A stretch of 12,768 bases of DNA, from the NCBI GenBank assembly GCA_013365325.1, contig JABVXV010000712.1, positions 1-12,768 of the forward strand, given 5' to 3'. The stretch's first letter is position 1. Each line of letters opens with the position of its first letter. This document shows, piece by piece, positions 1-7,265 of the stretch. The notes beneath the pieces are model-generated. The model was not told where the DNA came from. It was given only the letters and a program-made list of their open reading frames with translations, and made no database searches. The DNA is from Dipetalonema caudispina. Taxonomy: Eukaryota > Nematoda > Chromadorea > Rhabditida > Onchocercidae. A program made the position numbers and the translations under genes.

Positions 1-290
1 TTTATTATGTTTTGCTTTATTTGTCGTCGTTGTTTTTTCGTAATTTATTCGTTTGTTTATTTGGACGATTTGAATTTAAATTTGATTTCAAATTCATTAA
101 TTTGACAAGTCTCATTTTGGGGAATGAACTTTGATTTAAACGATAATGATCATTTTTATTGTAACTTATCTTGAAGAACAAAGCAGCAGCAGAAATAAAT
201 CAAAAACGGAATAGTTGTAGATGTTAATGGGGTTGACAAATGCTTACTGAAAATCGTCGATTACTTTCAGAATCCTAAAAGCTATTTAGA
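1..290. other. AT-rich upstream sequence, nothing recognised
   Basis: No open frame, RNA gene or repeat could be supported. The sequence changes from AT-rich to more mixed composition at about 180, where an AGCAGCAGCAG stretch occurs. Confidence 0.5.
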
Positions 291-398
291 ATGCTTTTAA
301 AGTCCTCTGATTCCGTTTCTCGCCAACTTCTGTCTTACTCTTGGAAGTCAATCGAAATGGATGGAACCTTGGTGACCTTTGCAATTTCTGGAGTGTAA
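291..398 (+). other. GC-richer patch with a 35-codon open frame; possible end of an upstream gene
   Basis: ATG 291 to TAA 396 reads 35 codons beginning MLLKSSDS, in a patch (about 200-400) clearly richer in G+C than its surroundings. An ATTTAG directly precedes it at 289 and could be a splice acceptor. Other frames on both strands are also fairly open here, so coding is unproven. It may be a last exon of a gene to the left, or regulatory DNA. Confidence 0.2.
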
Positions 399-775
399 TT
401 TCTTTACTTTTCCCAAAATTTTATTCATATCTGTGATAAAGTACATATAATTAATTAATTAATAGAATAAAAAAGTAAAGAGAATGCGTTTATTCACGTG
501 TTAATTGGTTTGTATTACGCCATTGGTAGTTGTAATGCAACATTTCCAGTTGAATATTCGAATTATTACGTATTTCATTAAATATTAACGCAATATGATG
601 ATTAAAATGATGATATTGGAAAGGTGAAAAGTTGGAAAAATAAAAAGGTGGGGAATAGAGATAAGAAGGGGGTGGAGAAAGACAAATCATTTGGGTGGTA
701 GGAGTAATTCTTCATTTAAGTAGTAAATGAAGAATTCGTTGAAGAAAGGAAGAAGGAAGTGCAGTAGGGAAAACG
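399..775 (+). promoter_or_regulatory. Upstream / 5'-UTR region of the 3-beta-HSD gene
   Basis: The region has an AT-rich stretch with TTAATTAATTAAT repeats (about 448-465) followed, nearer the gene, by purine-rich G/A sequence (about 618-680 and 737-770). No confident TATA box or trans-splice acceptor is visible. The most distinctive element is the inverted repeat at 706-736. Assignment as promoter rests on position only. Confidence 0.3.
706..736 (+). other. Perfect 13-bp inverted repeat, 5-nt loop, 39 nt before the start codon
   Basis: The left arm AATTCTTCATTTA (706-718) and right arm TAAATGAAGAATT (724-736) are exact reverse complements around AGTAG. If transcribed, it forms a hairpin in the 5' UTR. 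As DNA, it is a palindromic site for a dimeric regulator. Pairing is seen directly; function is inferred. Confidence 0.8.
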
Positions 776-923
776 ATGGTTGGAGAAATTGTTGCCATAA
801 CCGGTGGTAGCGGGTTTCTTGCGCAGCATCTCATCTTCTGTTTACAGAGGACAAATCATCATGAAGAAGGAGCTGTTATCGAGATTCGAACTATTGATAG
901 GAATTCATTCAACAAATTTCTCG
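776..923 (+). other. Exon 1 of the 3-beta-HSD gene (residues 1-49)
   Basis: This exon starts at ATG in a favourable purine context (aaaacgATGG) and encodes beta-1, the TGGSGFLA loop, helix A and beta-2 ending IRTIDR. It ends after CTC G with donor GTACTG (924), phase 1. The leftover G joins AT of exon 2 to make Asp50. No tidy pyrimidine-rich trans-splice acceptor lies directly upstream; a cag at 762-764 is the only close candidate and its context is purine-rich. Confidence 0.92.
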
Positions 924-3900
924 GTACTGCAACTTTTTTTTCTGAATTTTAAGTTTATTTATGGAAATGAATTTTTCATTGCATATTATTCAAACATTAA
1001 TTTCACTATAATAACAATAATATTTCGTTGATCATTTTTAAAAATTTTTCAAAAAATGTTACAATTATCTGAGAATTGATTAATTTCATTACTTTGCATC
1101 TATTTCGAGTGCTCAAATATGCGCCATGTTTAATTATTGAAATTTTAATACATTATAAAAAATAGATGATACTAATGAAATTAAATTATAAATTACAAAT
1201 TTTTTGTGGAAAAATAGCTCAATGGTTTTGATTATAAATTATAAATTTTTGATGAGATTGTTATTTATAAATTTTCTGAAAAAAAAAAAAAGATTAAGGA
1301 AATGAAAAGAATGAAAAAAGCGACATGTTGCTGATACTAATGAAAGTATGAACAAAACATTAGAAATTATTATGATTTATTTATAAACTTGTAGTTGGGT
1401 CGAGATATAGTAATGTTTGAAATGGCCGCATATTTGCCTTTTTATTACTGCATTGATGATCGAAAATTTCCAAATTTTCAAATTTTACCTAAAATAAACC
1501 AGGTTATATGAGCGTTTTGTAATGTATGAATCTGCGTTTCTTCTATTAATTTCTGAACAAAGGATGTACTAAATTTCGTCATTATATTAGATTCTAAAGT
1601 TTGAAATTTTATGCTTTCCTATTGTGTAAACTTCTAATTTGCTTGTTTTCTTATTTTTTAAAAAATTTTTCTTTCCTACATGAACTGACATTCTGTCGAA
1701 AAAAAAAAAAAAAAACAATTCTGTTGAGAAGAAACAAAAATATTTATGCAATAAATTGCTCTTTTGATTGAACCAACTATAAAAACTTTTTTTTTTTAAG
1801 ATATAGAAAAGTTTTTTGATAAAAAGATTCGAAATTTCCAAAAAAGAAAAAAACACTTTAGTTTTAAATCCAGGATTTCTTAACAAATTTTCCATATATG
1901 AATTCTTTTTCTTCCTTTTTCCCCCCCCCCATCTAAAGTCTAAATAAAGGACATTTCAAATTTCTACATTATATCAGTATTTAAAATCTGAAATTTTATG
2001 TCTTTCTATTTTTGTAAACTTCTGAGTTCACTGATTTTTTTCCTACGTATTCCTTTCCTCTTTCTTGTATGATCCGGTATTCATTCAAAAAAAAAAAAAA
2101 AAAAAAACCTGTTGATGGAAAAGATTACTTTTCTGATATTGTGAATTGGCTACATCTAATAAAAACTGTTAAACAGTGCGTTTTTTTTTTTTAAATACAA
2201 AAAGTTTGGTAAACTTTAACTGAAACAAAGAAAAATATTATTTTCTTTGTTTTAGCTAAAATAACTTACTGAAATTGTGTTTCTTTTTGTTATTCCAAAG
2301 AATTTCTTTGCAATTAATGCATTTAGTAAATTAAATATTAATTAAACAATTTTCATTATTAAATTTTATCATTTTTTTTTATAAACATAATAATAATTTA
2401 AGGATTAAATGCAATGAAATTTGGATGTATAAAACATTAAAAAATGTAATTGATAAGAAAAAAAGTAAATGTGTAAATAAAATATGGAAATTATCACTTG
2501 AACTTTATGAAATTTTTAAAATTTTGATTATAGATTATCCAACCGACATTCCTTTAAAGCATTATCAATTTGATATTTGTGATGAAAATGAACTTAAGAA
2601 AGCGCTTAACTCTGTAACAACCGTATTTCACTGTGCTGGTAAATCATTGGAATATTTACATGATGGTACAAATCATACTGATCAATATTGGCATGATAAT
2701 ACCAATGGTATCACTAACATTTACAAACTTGAATAAAAAGAAAGTCTAATTGAGAAATTCGAAATTAAAAAATAATTGTTAAATAAGATTTTTCATTTCT
2801 GATAAATTTTCATTTTGAATAAAATTAATAATTCAGCAACGGAAATTCTCTTGAAAGTTATGGATGAGGAAAAAATTCCACGTTTGGTTCATGTAAGTGA
2901 TGCATATGCAAATTTACCAATGGGTGATAATTATGGTTTATCGGAACAAATGCATCTCGGTTTTCCGGACAGTTTTATGCTTGGAATATACGGACAATCG
3001 AAAGTGCGGGCGGAAATGTGTGTTCGAAAAGCTGCTGCTAAAGGTATGATTTTTAAAGGATAAGATGTGATAGTGGTGAAATCAACTTCAGTTCTGAGAA
3101 TTCCCGGTAAAATGAATATTCCTGATAATAAAGGCAGAAACTTATATCATAAAAATTTGATTGTAATAAATCAATAAAAATTCGAAGAAATGTTTTTATT
3201 TTTTATTGAAAATTTTTATTTTTATTCTTCTACTTTTTATTTTTTTTTACTTTACATTAACCTTACTTTTGTTATTTCACTTTTTATTTTTCATTTTTAC
3301 TATTTTTTTTTTATTCTGAAAACTCAGAACTAAATCAGAACAATATGTTAGCATTATGATAACATAACAATATTGCCTAATTCCATAATTATGCATCATT
3401 TGAGTTAATCGTCATTGTTTACCTATATAAAGTCAAATTGAATTTAATAAAATACTTCTTAAGGTCAAGTAAATGCATTAATCTTACGTCCAACATTCAT
3501 CTATGGTGAAGGAGAGAAACATTTATTGAGTTCAGCATTAAAATTATGTTCAATATATGGTGGTATTCCATATTTACAGGATAAAAATAGAGGACATCAT
3601 CAATTTGTTAGTTTTAACTTCGTATTATTTGAAATTTTGCATACAACACTAACATTTTCTACAATATTTACACGTATTTTTATACGTTTTGTATCTGTGA
3701 TTATTTTTATACATTCATATATCTGACACATATGTATACGTAATACACGTAAATATTCATTCTAACGTAATCCTCTATATATTCTGTTTATCCAGGTAAG
3801 AAATGAAATGAATTAACGATAGATTGTTTATTCTTTTTCTTTGAAATAATTATAATTTAAAAAAAAATTTTGTTTTGGTTATTGAAAAGAAAAGAAAAAA

Positions 3901-4995
3901 AAAAATACTTTACAGCTTTATGCGGGTAATATGGCTGAGATAATGAAACGTGGAATGATATGTTTGAAGGAAAATCCGGAACGATATAACGGTGAAGTAG
4001 TAATCTGTTTAGATTGTACACCATGTATACGATTTGTTGATGTAAGTTAAACGATAATTAGTATTATCAATTATCTTTCATTAAGAAAAAATTAAAAAAG
4101 ATTATTATTAAGATTACTAAACAAGAATTATTATTATCAATTATCTTTCATTACGGAACAATTATCAGATATCTTATTTTCCATTGTAAGTTAAGAAATG
4201 ATTATTGTTATCATTTATCTTTCTTCCAATATAAATTTGCAACTTTTTTTTTTTCTTTTCACTTCAATCGATATGTACAGTTTTTTTTAAAAAAATTATT
4301 TTTCAAATCCTTCTAATTGATAAGTTGAATTATTTTAAAGTTTTGTATAAAAGTATCTGTTATAGTTTATGGAACCATTTTTGGAAGCAAATGGCATGAA
4401 ACGTATCAGTACACTAAACTATATACAAACATATTTCACAGCAATATTTTATGAAATTTTAAATAAATTTGCTCCAGAAAAATCTTTTGGCCATTTAACA
4501 TTATTGGCGAACAAATTTATCAATTGTAAGTTGAAAAATATTATACTTTAAAAATGGATAATTAAAAAAAAAAAGATAAAACTAATAGGAGAAATGATTT
4601 AACTAATTTAAAAGAACGGCATTTTTTTTTTCCCTATTTTAAAGCAAATGATTTGAAATATTATTAGTGTAGGTAATATCAATCGATTAAATTAATTGCC
4701 AGAACATTTGCATCTTTTTTTTTTTTTTTTTTTTGTTCTATTATTAGTTTGCTTCTCATACTTCGAAATGTTTTAAAATTTTTTAACACATCAGTTGTTT
4801 TCAGTAAATTTATTAATGGCATAAACTAAATCAAGAAATAATATTTCAGGTTGGACCGTAGGATTTTCCAATCGTAAATTACGCCTTTTGCTTGATTTTG
4901 TGCCACCTTATGAGCAATCGCAAGCGATCGATCAGTCATTATGTTGGTATCGCAAAAATAGACAAGCAAGTGAAAATCACAATGGTAGAACCTAA
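776..4995 (+). CDS. 3-beta-hydroxysteroid dehydrogenase/isomerase family protein (extended SDR), 7 exons, 367 aa
   Basis: Joining 776-923, 2534-2707, 2837-3043, 3464-3606, 3916-4041, 4366-4525 and 4850-4995 gives 1104 nt with no internal stop; every junction has GT/AG ends and matching phase. Members of this family oxidise the 3-beta-hydroxyl of sterols with NAD+ and often isomerise the double bond; C. elegans relatives act near dafachronic acid synthesis, so a sterol or hormone role is plausible but inferred. Visible motifs: TGGSGFLA dinucleotide loop (9-16), Asp41 at the end of beta-2 (suggests NAD), YGQSK with Tyr159 and Lys163, LRPTFIYGEGE (184-194), FLYAGNMA (224-231), and a hydrophobic/amphipathic stretch at about 283-298 where vertebrate enzymes have a membrane-associated segment. 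Length matches human HSD3B1 (373). ATG 776 is the first Met after an in-frame TGA at 740-742. Odd: Asp129 replaces the catalytic Ser, and the third Gly of GxxGxxG is Ala16. NSDHL-like or other 3-beta-HSD-fold substrates cannot be excluded. Confidence 0.93.
1559..2213 (+). repeat. Diverged direct duplication in intron 1 (two ~270-bp copies, offset about 380-387)
   Basis: Copy A (about 1559-1826) and copy B (about 1946-2213) share the same order of landmarks: AAAGGA, a TATA/ATCAG-like stretch, TGAAATTTTATG, a GTAAACTTCT block, CTTTCCT, a long A-run (17 A at 1699-1715; 21 A at 2087-2107), TGTTGA, TAAAAACT, then a T-run (11 T at 1787-1797; 12 T at 2181-2192). Divergence is considerable, so the duplication is old. 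It could be two copies of a short dispersed element or a local tandem duplication. Confidence 0.7.
1921..1930. repeat. C10 homopolymer
   Basis: Ten consecutive C residues follow a T-rich stretch, in sequence where C runs longer than three are otherwise rare. The run sits between the two copies of the intron 1 duplication. Confidence 0.9.
2534..2707 (+). other. Exon 2 of the 3-beta-HSD gene (residues 50-107)
   Basis: The acceptor GATTATAG and the split codon G|AT give Asp50, followed by YPTDIPL. The exon encodes beta-3 (HYQFDICD, equivalent to the GDILD block of vertebrate enzymes), the VTTVFHCAG strand-loop at the cofactor site and the segment leading to the NTN at its end. Donor GTATCA follows AAT G at 2708, phase 1. 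The open frame extends upstream to 2425, but that part is intron. Confidence 0.9.
2708..2836 (+). other. Intron 2 (129 bp)
   Basis: The shortest intron, GTATCA to AATTCAG, phase 1. It contains in-frame stops, which supports removal. No other structure was noticed. Confidence 0.88.
2837..3043 (+). other. Exon 3 of the 3-beta-HSD gene (residues 108-176; catalytic region)
   Basis: The exon encodes helix TEILLKVMDEE, strand PRLVHVSD and the catalytic YGQSK (Tyr159, Lys163). The spacing from Asp129 to Tyr159 is 30 residues, the same as Ser124 to Tyr154 in human HSD3B1, so Asp129 sits at the usual catalytic Ser position. The exon ends AAA G before GTATGA at 3044, phase 1. Confidence 0.93.
3044..3463 (+). 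other. Intron 3 (420 bp)
   Basis: It runs from GTATGA to an unusual acceptor, CTTCTTAAG. The 3' half is rich in T/TTTTA runs. The AAG acceptor is not the typical nematode TTTCAG, but the phase and the resulting KGQVNALILRP fit the family exactly. Confidence 0.85.
3464..3606 (+). other. Exon 4 of the 3-beta-HSD gene (residues 177-224)
   Basis: This exon encodes NALILRPTFIYGEGEKHLL, matching the conserved LRP-x-x-IYGEG block that shapes the substrate and cofactor pocket in 3-beta-HSDs, then GGIPYLQ and HHQF. Donor GTTAGT at 3607 is used in phase 0. Translation past it runs on only into intron sequence. Confidence 0.92.
3607..3915 (+). other. Intron 4 (309 bp)
   Basis: GTTAGT to TTTACAG, phase 0. 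The 5' part stays open in the exon 4 frame for about 40 codons but translates to hydrophobic, AT-driven sequence with no family similarity. No other structure was noticed. Confidence 0.85.
3916..4041 (+). other. Exon 5 of the 3-beta-HSD gene (residues 225-266)
   Basis: Exactly 42 codons, phase 0 at both ends. It encodes LYAGNMAEIM (vertebrate VYVGNVAWAH block), a helix, and the strand ERYNGEVVICLD that corresponds to the region ahead of the C-terminal substrate domain. The donor is the strong GTAAGTTAA at 4042. Confidence 0.92.
4042..4225 (+). repeat. Three diverged ~70-bp tandem copies in intron 5
   Basis: Copies start near 4042, 4112 and 4186. Copies 1 and 2 share a 20-nt match with identical flanking order. 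Copies 1 and 3 share GTAAGTTAA followed by a TATCA-TTATCTTTC block. This suggests tandem duplication of the intron's 5' end. Confidence 0.65.
4042..4365 (+). other. Intron 5 (324 bp) with duplicated 5' splice site
   Basis: GTAAGT to GTTATAG, phase 0. Its first ~180 bp is built of about three diverged ~70-bp copies. The block ATTATCAATTATCTTTCATTA-like occurs at 4063 and 4133 (period 70), and a third, altered copy begins at 4186 with the same GTAAGTTAA that forms the real donor at 4042. Use of the 4186 site would place GTA AGT TAA in the message and truncate the protein. Confidence 0.85.
4366..4525 (+). other. Exon 6 of the 3-beta-HSD gene (residues 267-319)
   Basis: The exon begins TTT ATG GAA and encodes FMEPFLEANGM, then a hydrophobic/amphipathic segment of about 16 residues (283-298) that includes several Tyr and Phe, matching the membrane-associated segment reported for vertebrate 3-beta-HSDs. 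It ends AAT T before GTAAGT at 4526, phase 1. Confidence 0.9.
4526..4849 (+). other. Intron 6 (324 bp)
   Basis: GTAAGT to a classic ATTTCAG, phase 1. It contains a long T tract near 4715-4734 and no open frame of note. Confidence 0.86.
4850..4995 (+). other. Exon 7 of the 3-beta-HSD gene (residues 320-367 and stop)
   Basis: The split codon T|GT gives Cys320. The exon then encodes TVGFSNRKLRLLLDFVPPY and a final helix with a Trp (SLCWYRKNRQ), matching the vertebrate C-terminal TFSYKKAQRDLAYKP and EWV pattern. It ends GRT and TAA at 4993-4995. The protein terminus is therefore at the family's usual place. Confidence 0.92.
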
Positions 4996-4999
4996 ATGA

Positions 5000-5277
5000 A
5001 ATAAATTTGAGTGAAATAAGTTGCTGATATATAATCTGTAATAATAATAGCAACGATACTGTTATTAATAAATAGTAATAATAATAATAATAACAGTAAT
5101 AATACGATATGTTCATAAAAAAACTGATAATAAGATAATAAAGTGATAAAAACAGCGAAAGAAAAGCAAATAGAAGCATTAATAGACATTGTAAGAGTAA
5201 TGAATTACTGTTGTTAAGTAAAATGAAATAAAAAGAACTGATTGAATGATTAATTCACTGATTAAAATCAAAATAAA
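5000..5277 (+). terminator. Candidate poly(A) signals for the 3-beta-HSD gene
   Basis: AATAAA occurs at 5000-5005, 5067-5072, 5227-5232 and 5272-5277. The first lies only five bases after the stop codon, which would give a very short 3' UTR; the later ones are more usual. Which is used cannot be told from sequence in such AT-rich DNA. Confidence 0.35.
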
Positions 5278-5945
5278 ATACTTCAAAAATTAATAAAATT
5301 TTCAACTAACAGATATTTTTGAGATAAAATTTTAACTACAAAATGATAGGATCAATTGGATTGAAGTGATGAATGTGAAAATCAAATTATGAGATGATAA
5401 TCATGATAGGTCATCTGATAGCACAGGCCAAGAATTCTTTGAGAACTAACAAGAGTTACCTAACAGCTGAATAAAATGCATCTTTGATTATGATAAAAGG
5501 TAAAGGTAATAAAGTTAATTTTTAAGTAATATCACAGGTATAGTCCAATGAAAAAAGAAATATCTATGATGAGGAGGGAAGATTCATTGATTTAAAAAAA
5601 GTTGGTATCTTCGACGAAATATCGATCGACTAAATGTATCATAGTTAAATAAACCAAAAAATTTATTATCAGTGAAGGAAAATGTTAAAAAAACGAAGAA
5701 AATGCAAGATGAAAATGCTAATTTATATTTAAAATAGTCTAAACAAAGGTAAATAATGATAATACAGAACTAATTAATAAGCTAGCAAAATAAATAATAA
5801 AGGATATTTAACGATGATTTGATGTTTTAAAGGAACGAATTAACGATAGAGGACAAAATGTTTTGTGTAAAGGACATTTTGGAACATCAACTAAATCATT
5901 AATTAAAGACAGGAACCAGTTGTAGAACAAATATAGCAAAGAGAT

Positions 5946-6033
5946 CATTGATCATCAATGTTTGTGAGAAATTTCTGCGTATCAATGATAAATATCAACA
6001 ATATCAATTGTTGCTGCTGCTTCTCAGAAGCAG
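5946..6033 (+). other. Cluster of perfect short stem-loops
   Basis: Consecutive inverted repeats: CATTGAT-C-ATCAATG (5946-5960), palindrome AGAAATTTCT (5967-5976), CAACAAT-atca-ATTGTTG (5996-6013) and CTGCTTCT-C-AGAAGCAG (6017-6033). The one-base centres would not form RNA hairpins unaltered but make strong DNA palindromes; the 5996-6013 element has a workable tetraloop. Confidence 0.6.
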
Positions 6034-6470
6034 AAATTTTGCTGTGAAAAAAAAATTGTTGAGAGTATGAGGAAGTAAAGAGAGTGGAGAGTGTAAATAA
6101 AAAAGTTGAAATATTTCAATACTGATAGTAAAAGATTTAAGTATTTGAATTATTGAAGTTTAAAGGAAAAGATCGATCGTATGCCTCTAGAGGTGATAAT
6201 AGAAATACCGATGGTGCGAATAACGGATAACTACAGTAAACAATATCAATTAGAAACCCAACATATATCAAGAAAATATTCCGATAACTCTTAGAATCAG
6301 TGATAAAATTCCGACTATTGAGATACTAAAATTCTAATTTATGACAATTAATAGTAAGTTATGCAAATGATATGTTCATTTTGGAAAGAAAAATATTGAT
6401 AATAATGATAAAGTATTTTAGATTTGCAATCACTAATCAATCTGCCTATGAAGTGATAATAACCATAGTG

Positions 6471-6515
6471 ATATTGAAAAATCTTCTTTAACATTTAAAA
6501 AAGATTTTTCAATAT
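6471..6515. other. Near-perfect 45-nt hairpin (20 of 21 bp)
   Basis: The arm ATATTGAAAAATCTT (6471-6485) is exactly complementary to AAGATTTTTCAATAT (6501-6515). Inside, one C-A mismatch is followed by TTTAA/TTAAA pairing and a CAT triloop. This is the longest uninterrupted stem I found in the window. The tiny loop argues against a normal pre-miRNA; an inverted-repeat relic or structural element is as likely. Confidence 0.8.
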
Positions 6516-6640
6516 GAAGCAAAAATTTTGTGAATCGAAATCGAAATGGATAACTACTAATAAAATGATAATTGATTGAAAACAATGATTATTTAAAGGA
6601 ATAATTTAAATTATTCAAGTATAAAATAATCTAAAATGAC

Positions 6641-7227
6641 TATTACTTGACCTTTTCTCTCGATTAGAAACCAATTCATTATTTTATTTGCTAACAAGAA
6701 TGTAATTCGAAATTAATACTTCCATAGATAAAAATATAAATTGAATCGGAAAAAAAAAAGAGGCAAATCATTTAACATGTACATGTTATCTTTCAATCAC
6801 GCAAACATTTTTCAACAACAGAAATAAATTAAACTTCAATTCGATTAATTCATGACTAAATTTTTGATATGAATTTTTTAACATTCAATTAAATAAACTT
6901 AAAACTTTTTCTCATATAATTATTCAGCAATTAGCATGTAACCTAAACTTATCTCAAACATATTTGAAATAAAAGGAAACATAATTATATACTTTCATCA
7001 TATCTCTCTTCTAATTAGCATTTAATTATAATGGAAAAGACGAAAAATTTATCATCATCATTTTACAATTAATCCTTAAAATTTGTTAGCACTCATAAAT
7101 TTTTTTACTTTCAAACATAAATTTCAATCAATCGAAAGTAAACATCAATGAATGATTTTTTGATAGATGCTTTCTTTTATCAAATCATAAGAGTTTTTTT
7201 TCTACTTCCTTTCCATTTTACCTTTGT

Positions 7228-7232
<5 letters not shown>
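6641..7232. other. AT-rich intergenic sequence
   Basis: The purine bias of the preceding block ends and C becomes more common than G. No open frames or RNA genes could be supported beyond the palindrome at 6773-6788. Confidence 0.5.
6773..6788. other. 16-bp perfect palindrome TAACATGTACATGTTA
   Basis: The sequence is self-complementary with no spacer and is made of two CATG-containing halves. It is the kind of site a symmetric dimeric DNA-binding protein could use; no specific factor is assigned. Confidence 0.7.

Positions 7233-7258
<26 letters not shown>
7233..7258. repeat. (TC)13 dinucleotide microsatellite
   Basis: Thirteen exact TC units are followed by CCTTTAG. The tract forms a long pyrimidine run that, on the + strand, directly precedes an AG, so it resembles a strong splice acceptor (see 7266-7344). 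Confidence 0.95.
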
Positions 7259-7265
7259 CCTTTAG

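Larger units (their letters stand above)
924..2533 (+). other. Intron 1 (1610 bp, repeat-rich)
   Basis: This is by far the longest intron, from donor GTACTG to acceptor GATTATAG, phase 1. It is AT-rich with A/T homopolymers. It contains a diverged direct duplication (1559-1826 and 1946-2213), a C10 run (1921-1930) between the copies, and a 12-bp inverted repeat (2223-2252). First introns often carry regulatory elements, but nothing specific is recognised here. No further exon is needed: the protein aligns across the junction with the length expected for the family. Confidence 0.85.
4996..6640 (+). other. Purine-biased gene-free block downstream of the 3-beta-HSD gene
   Basis: There is no gene-length open frame. 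The + strand is rich in A and G and has no T-run longer than five, whereas runs of seven or more T are common in the rest of the window. It includes an AAT microsatellite (about 5066-5105) and several exact stem-loops (5946-6033, 6471-6515). A short frame of about 35 codons at 5821-5925 is not convincing. It may be a long 3' UTR or a separate non-coding transcript; this is inference. Confidence 0.5.

Noticed and set aside
490..690. 66-codon minus-strand frame rich in Pro, Tyr, Phe and His
   Set aside because: Composition follows from purine-rich + strand DNA in the upstream region; no family resemblance and no splice context.
804..1031. 75-codon + frame starting inside exon 1
   Set aside because: It is a different frame of exon 1 running through the donor into intron 1; the frame from ATG 776 carries the Rossmann motif.
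1587..1895. 102-codon minus-strand frame
   Set aside because: Lys/Phe-rich translation of A and T runs within the intron 1 duplication.
2425..2533. Upstream Met and open frame before exon 2
   Set aside because: Intron sequence that happens to be open; the acceptor at 2533 gives the correct phase and an alignable protein.
776..4995. Several separate short genes instead of one spliced gene
   Set aside because: The open segments are consecutive parts of one protein family in the right order with matching splice phases and total length.
4826..5189. Two minus-strand frames with Tyr or Leu runs
   Set aside because: They are antisense to exon 7 and to the AAT microsatellite; the runs are the microsatellite translated.
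5821..5925. 35-codon open frame (FDVLKERINDRGQ-like) in the purine-rich block
   Set aside because: No start codon in a useful place, no splice sites, no recognised similarity; such length is expected by chance.
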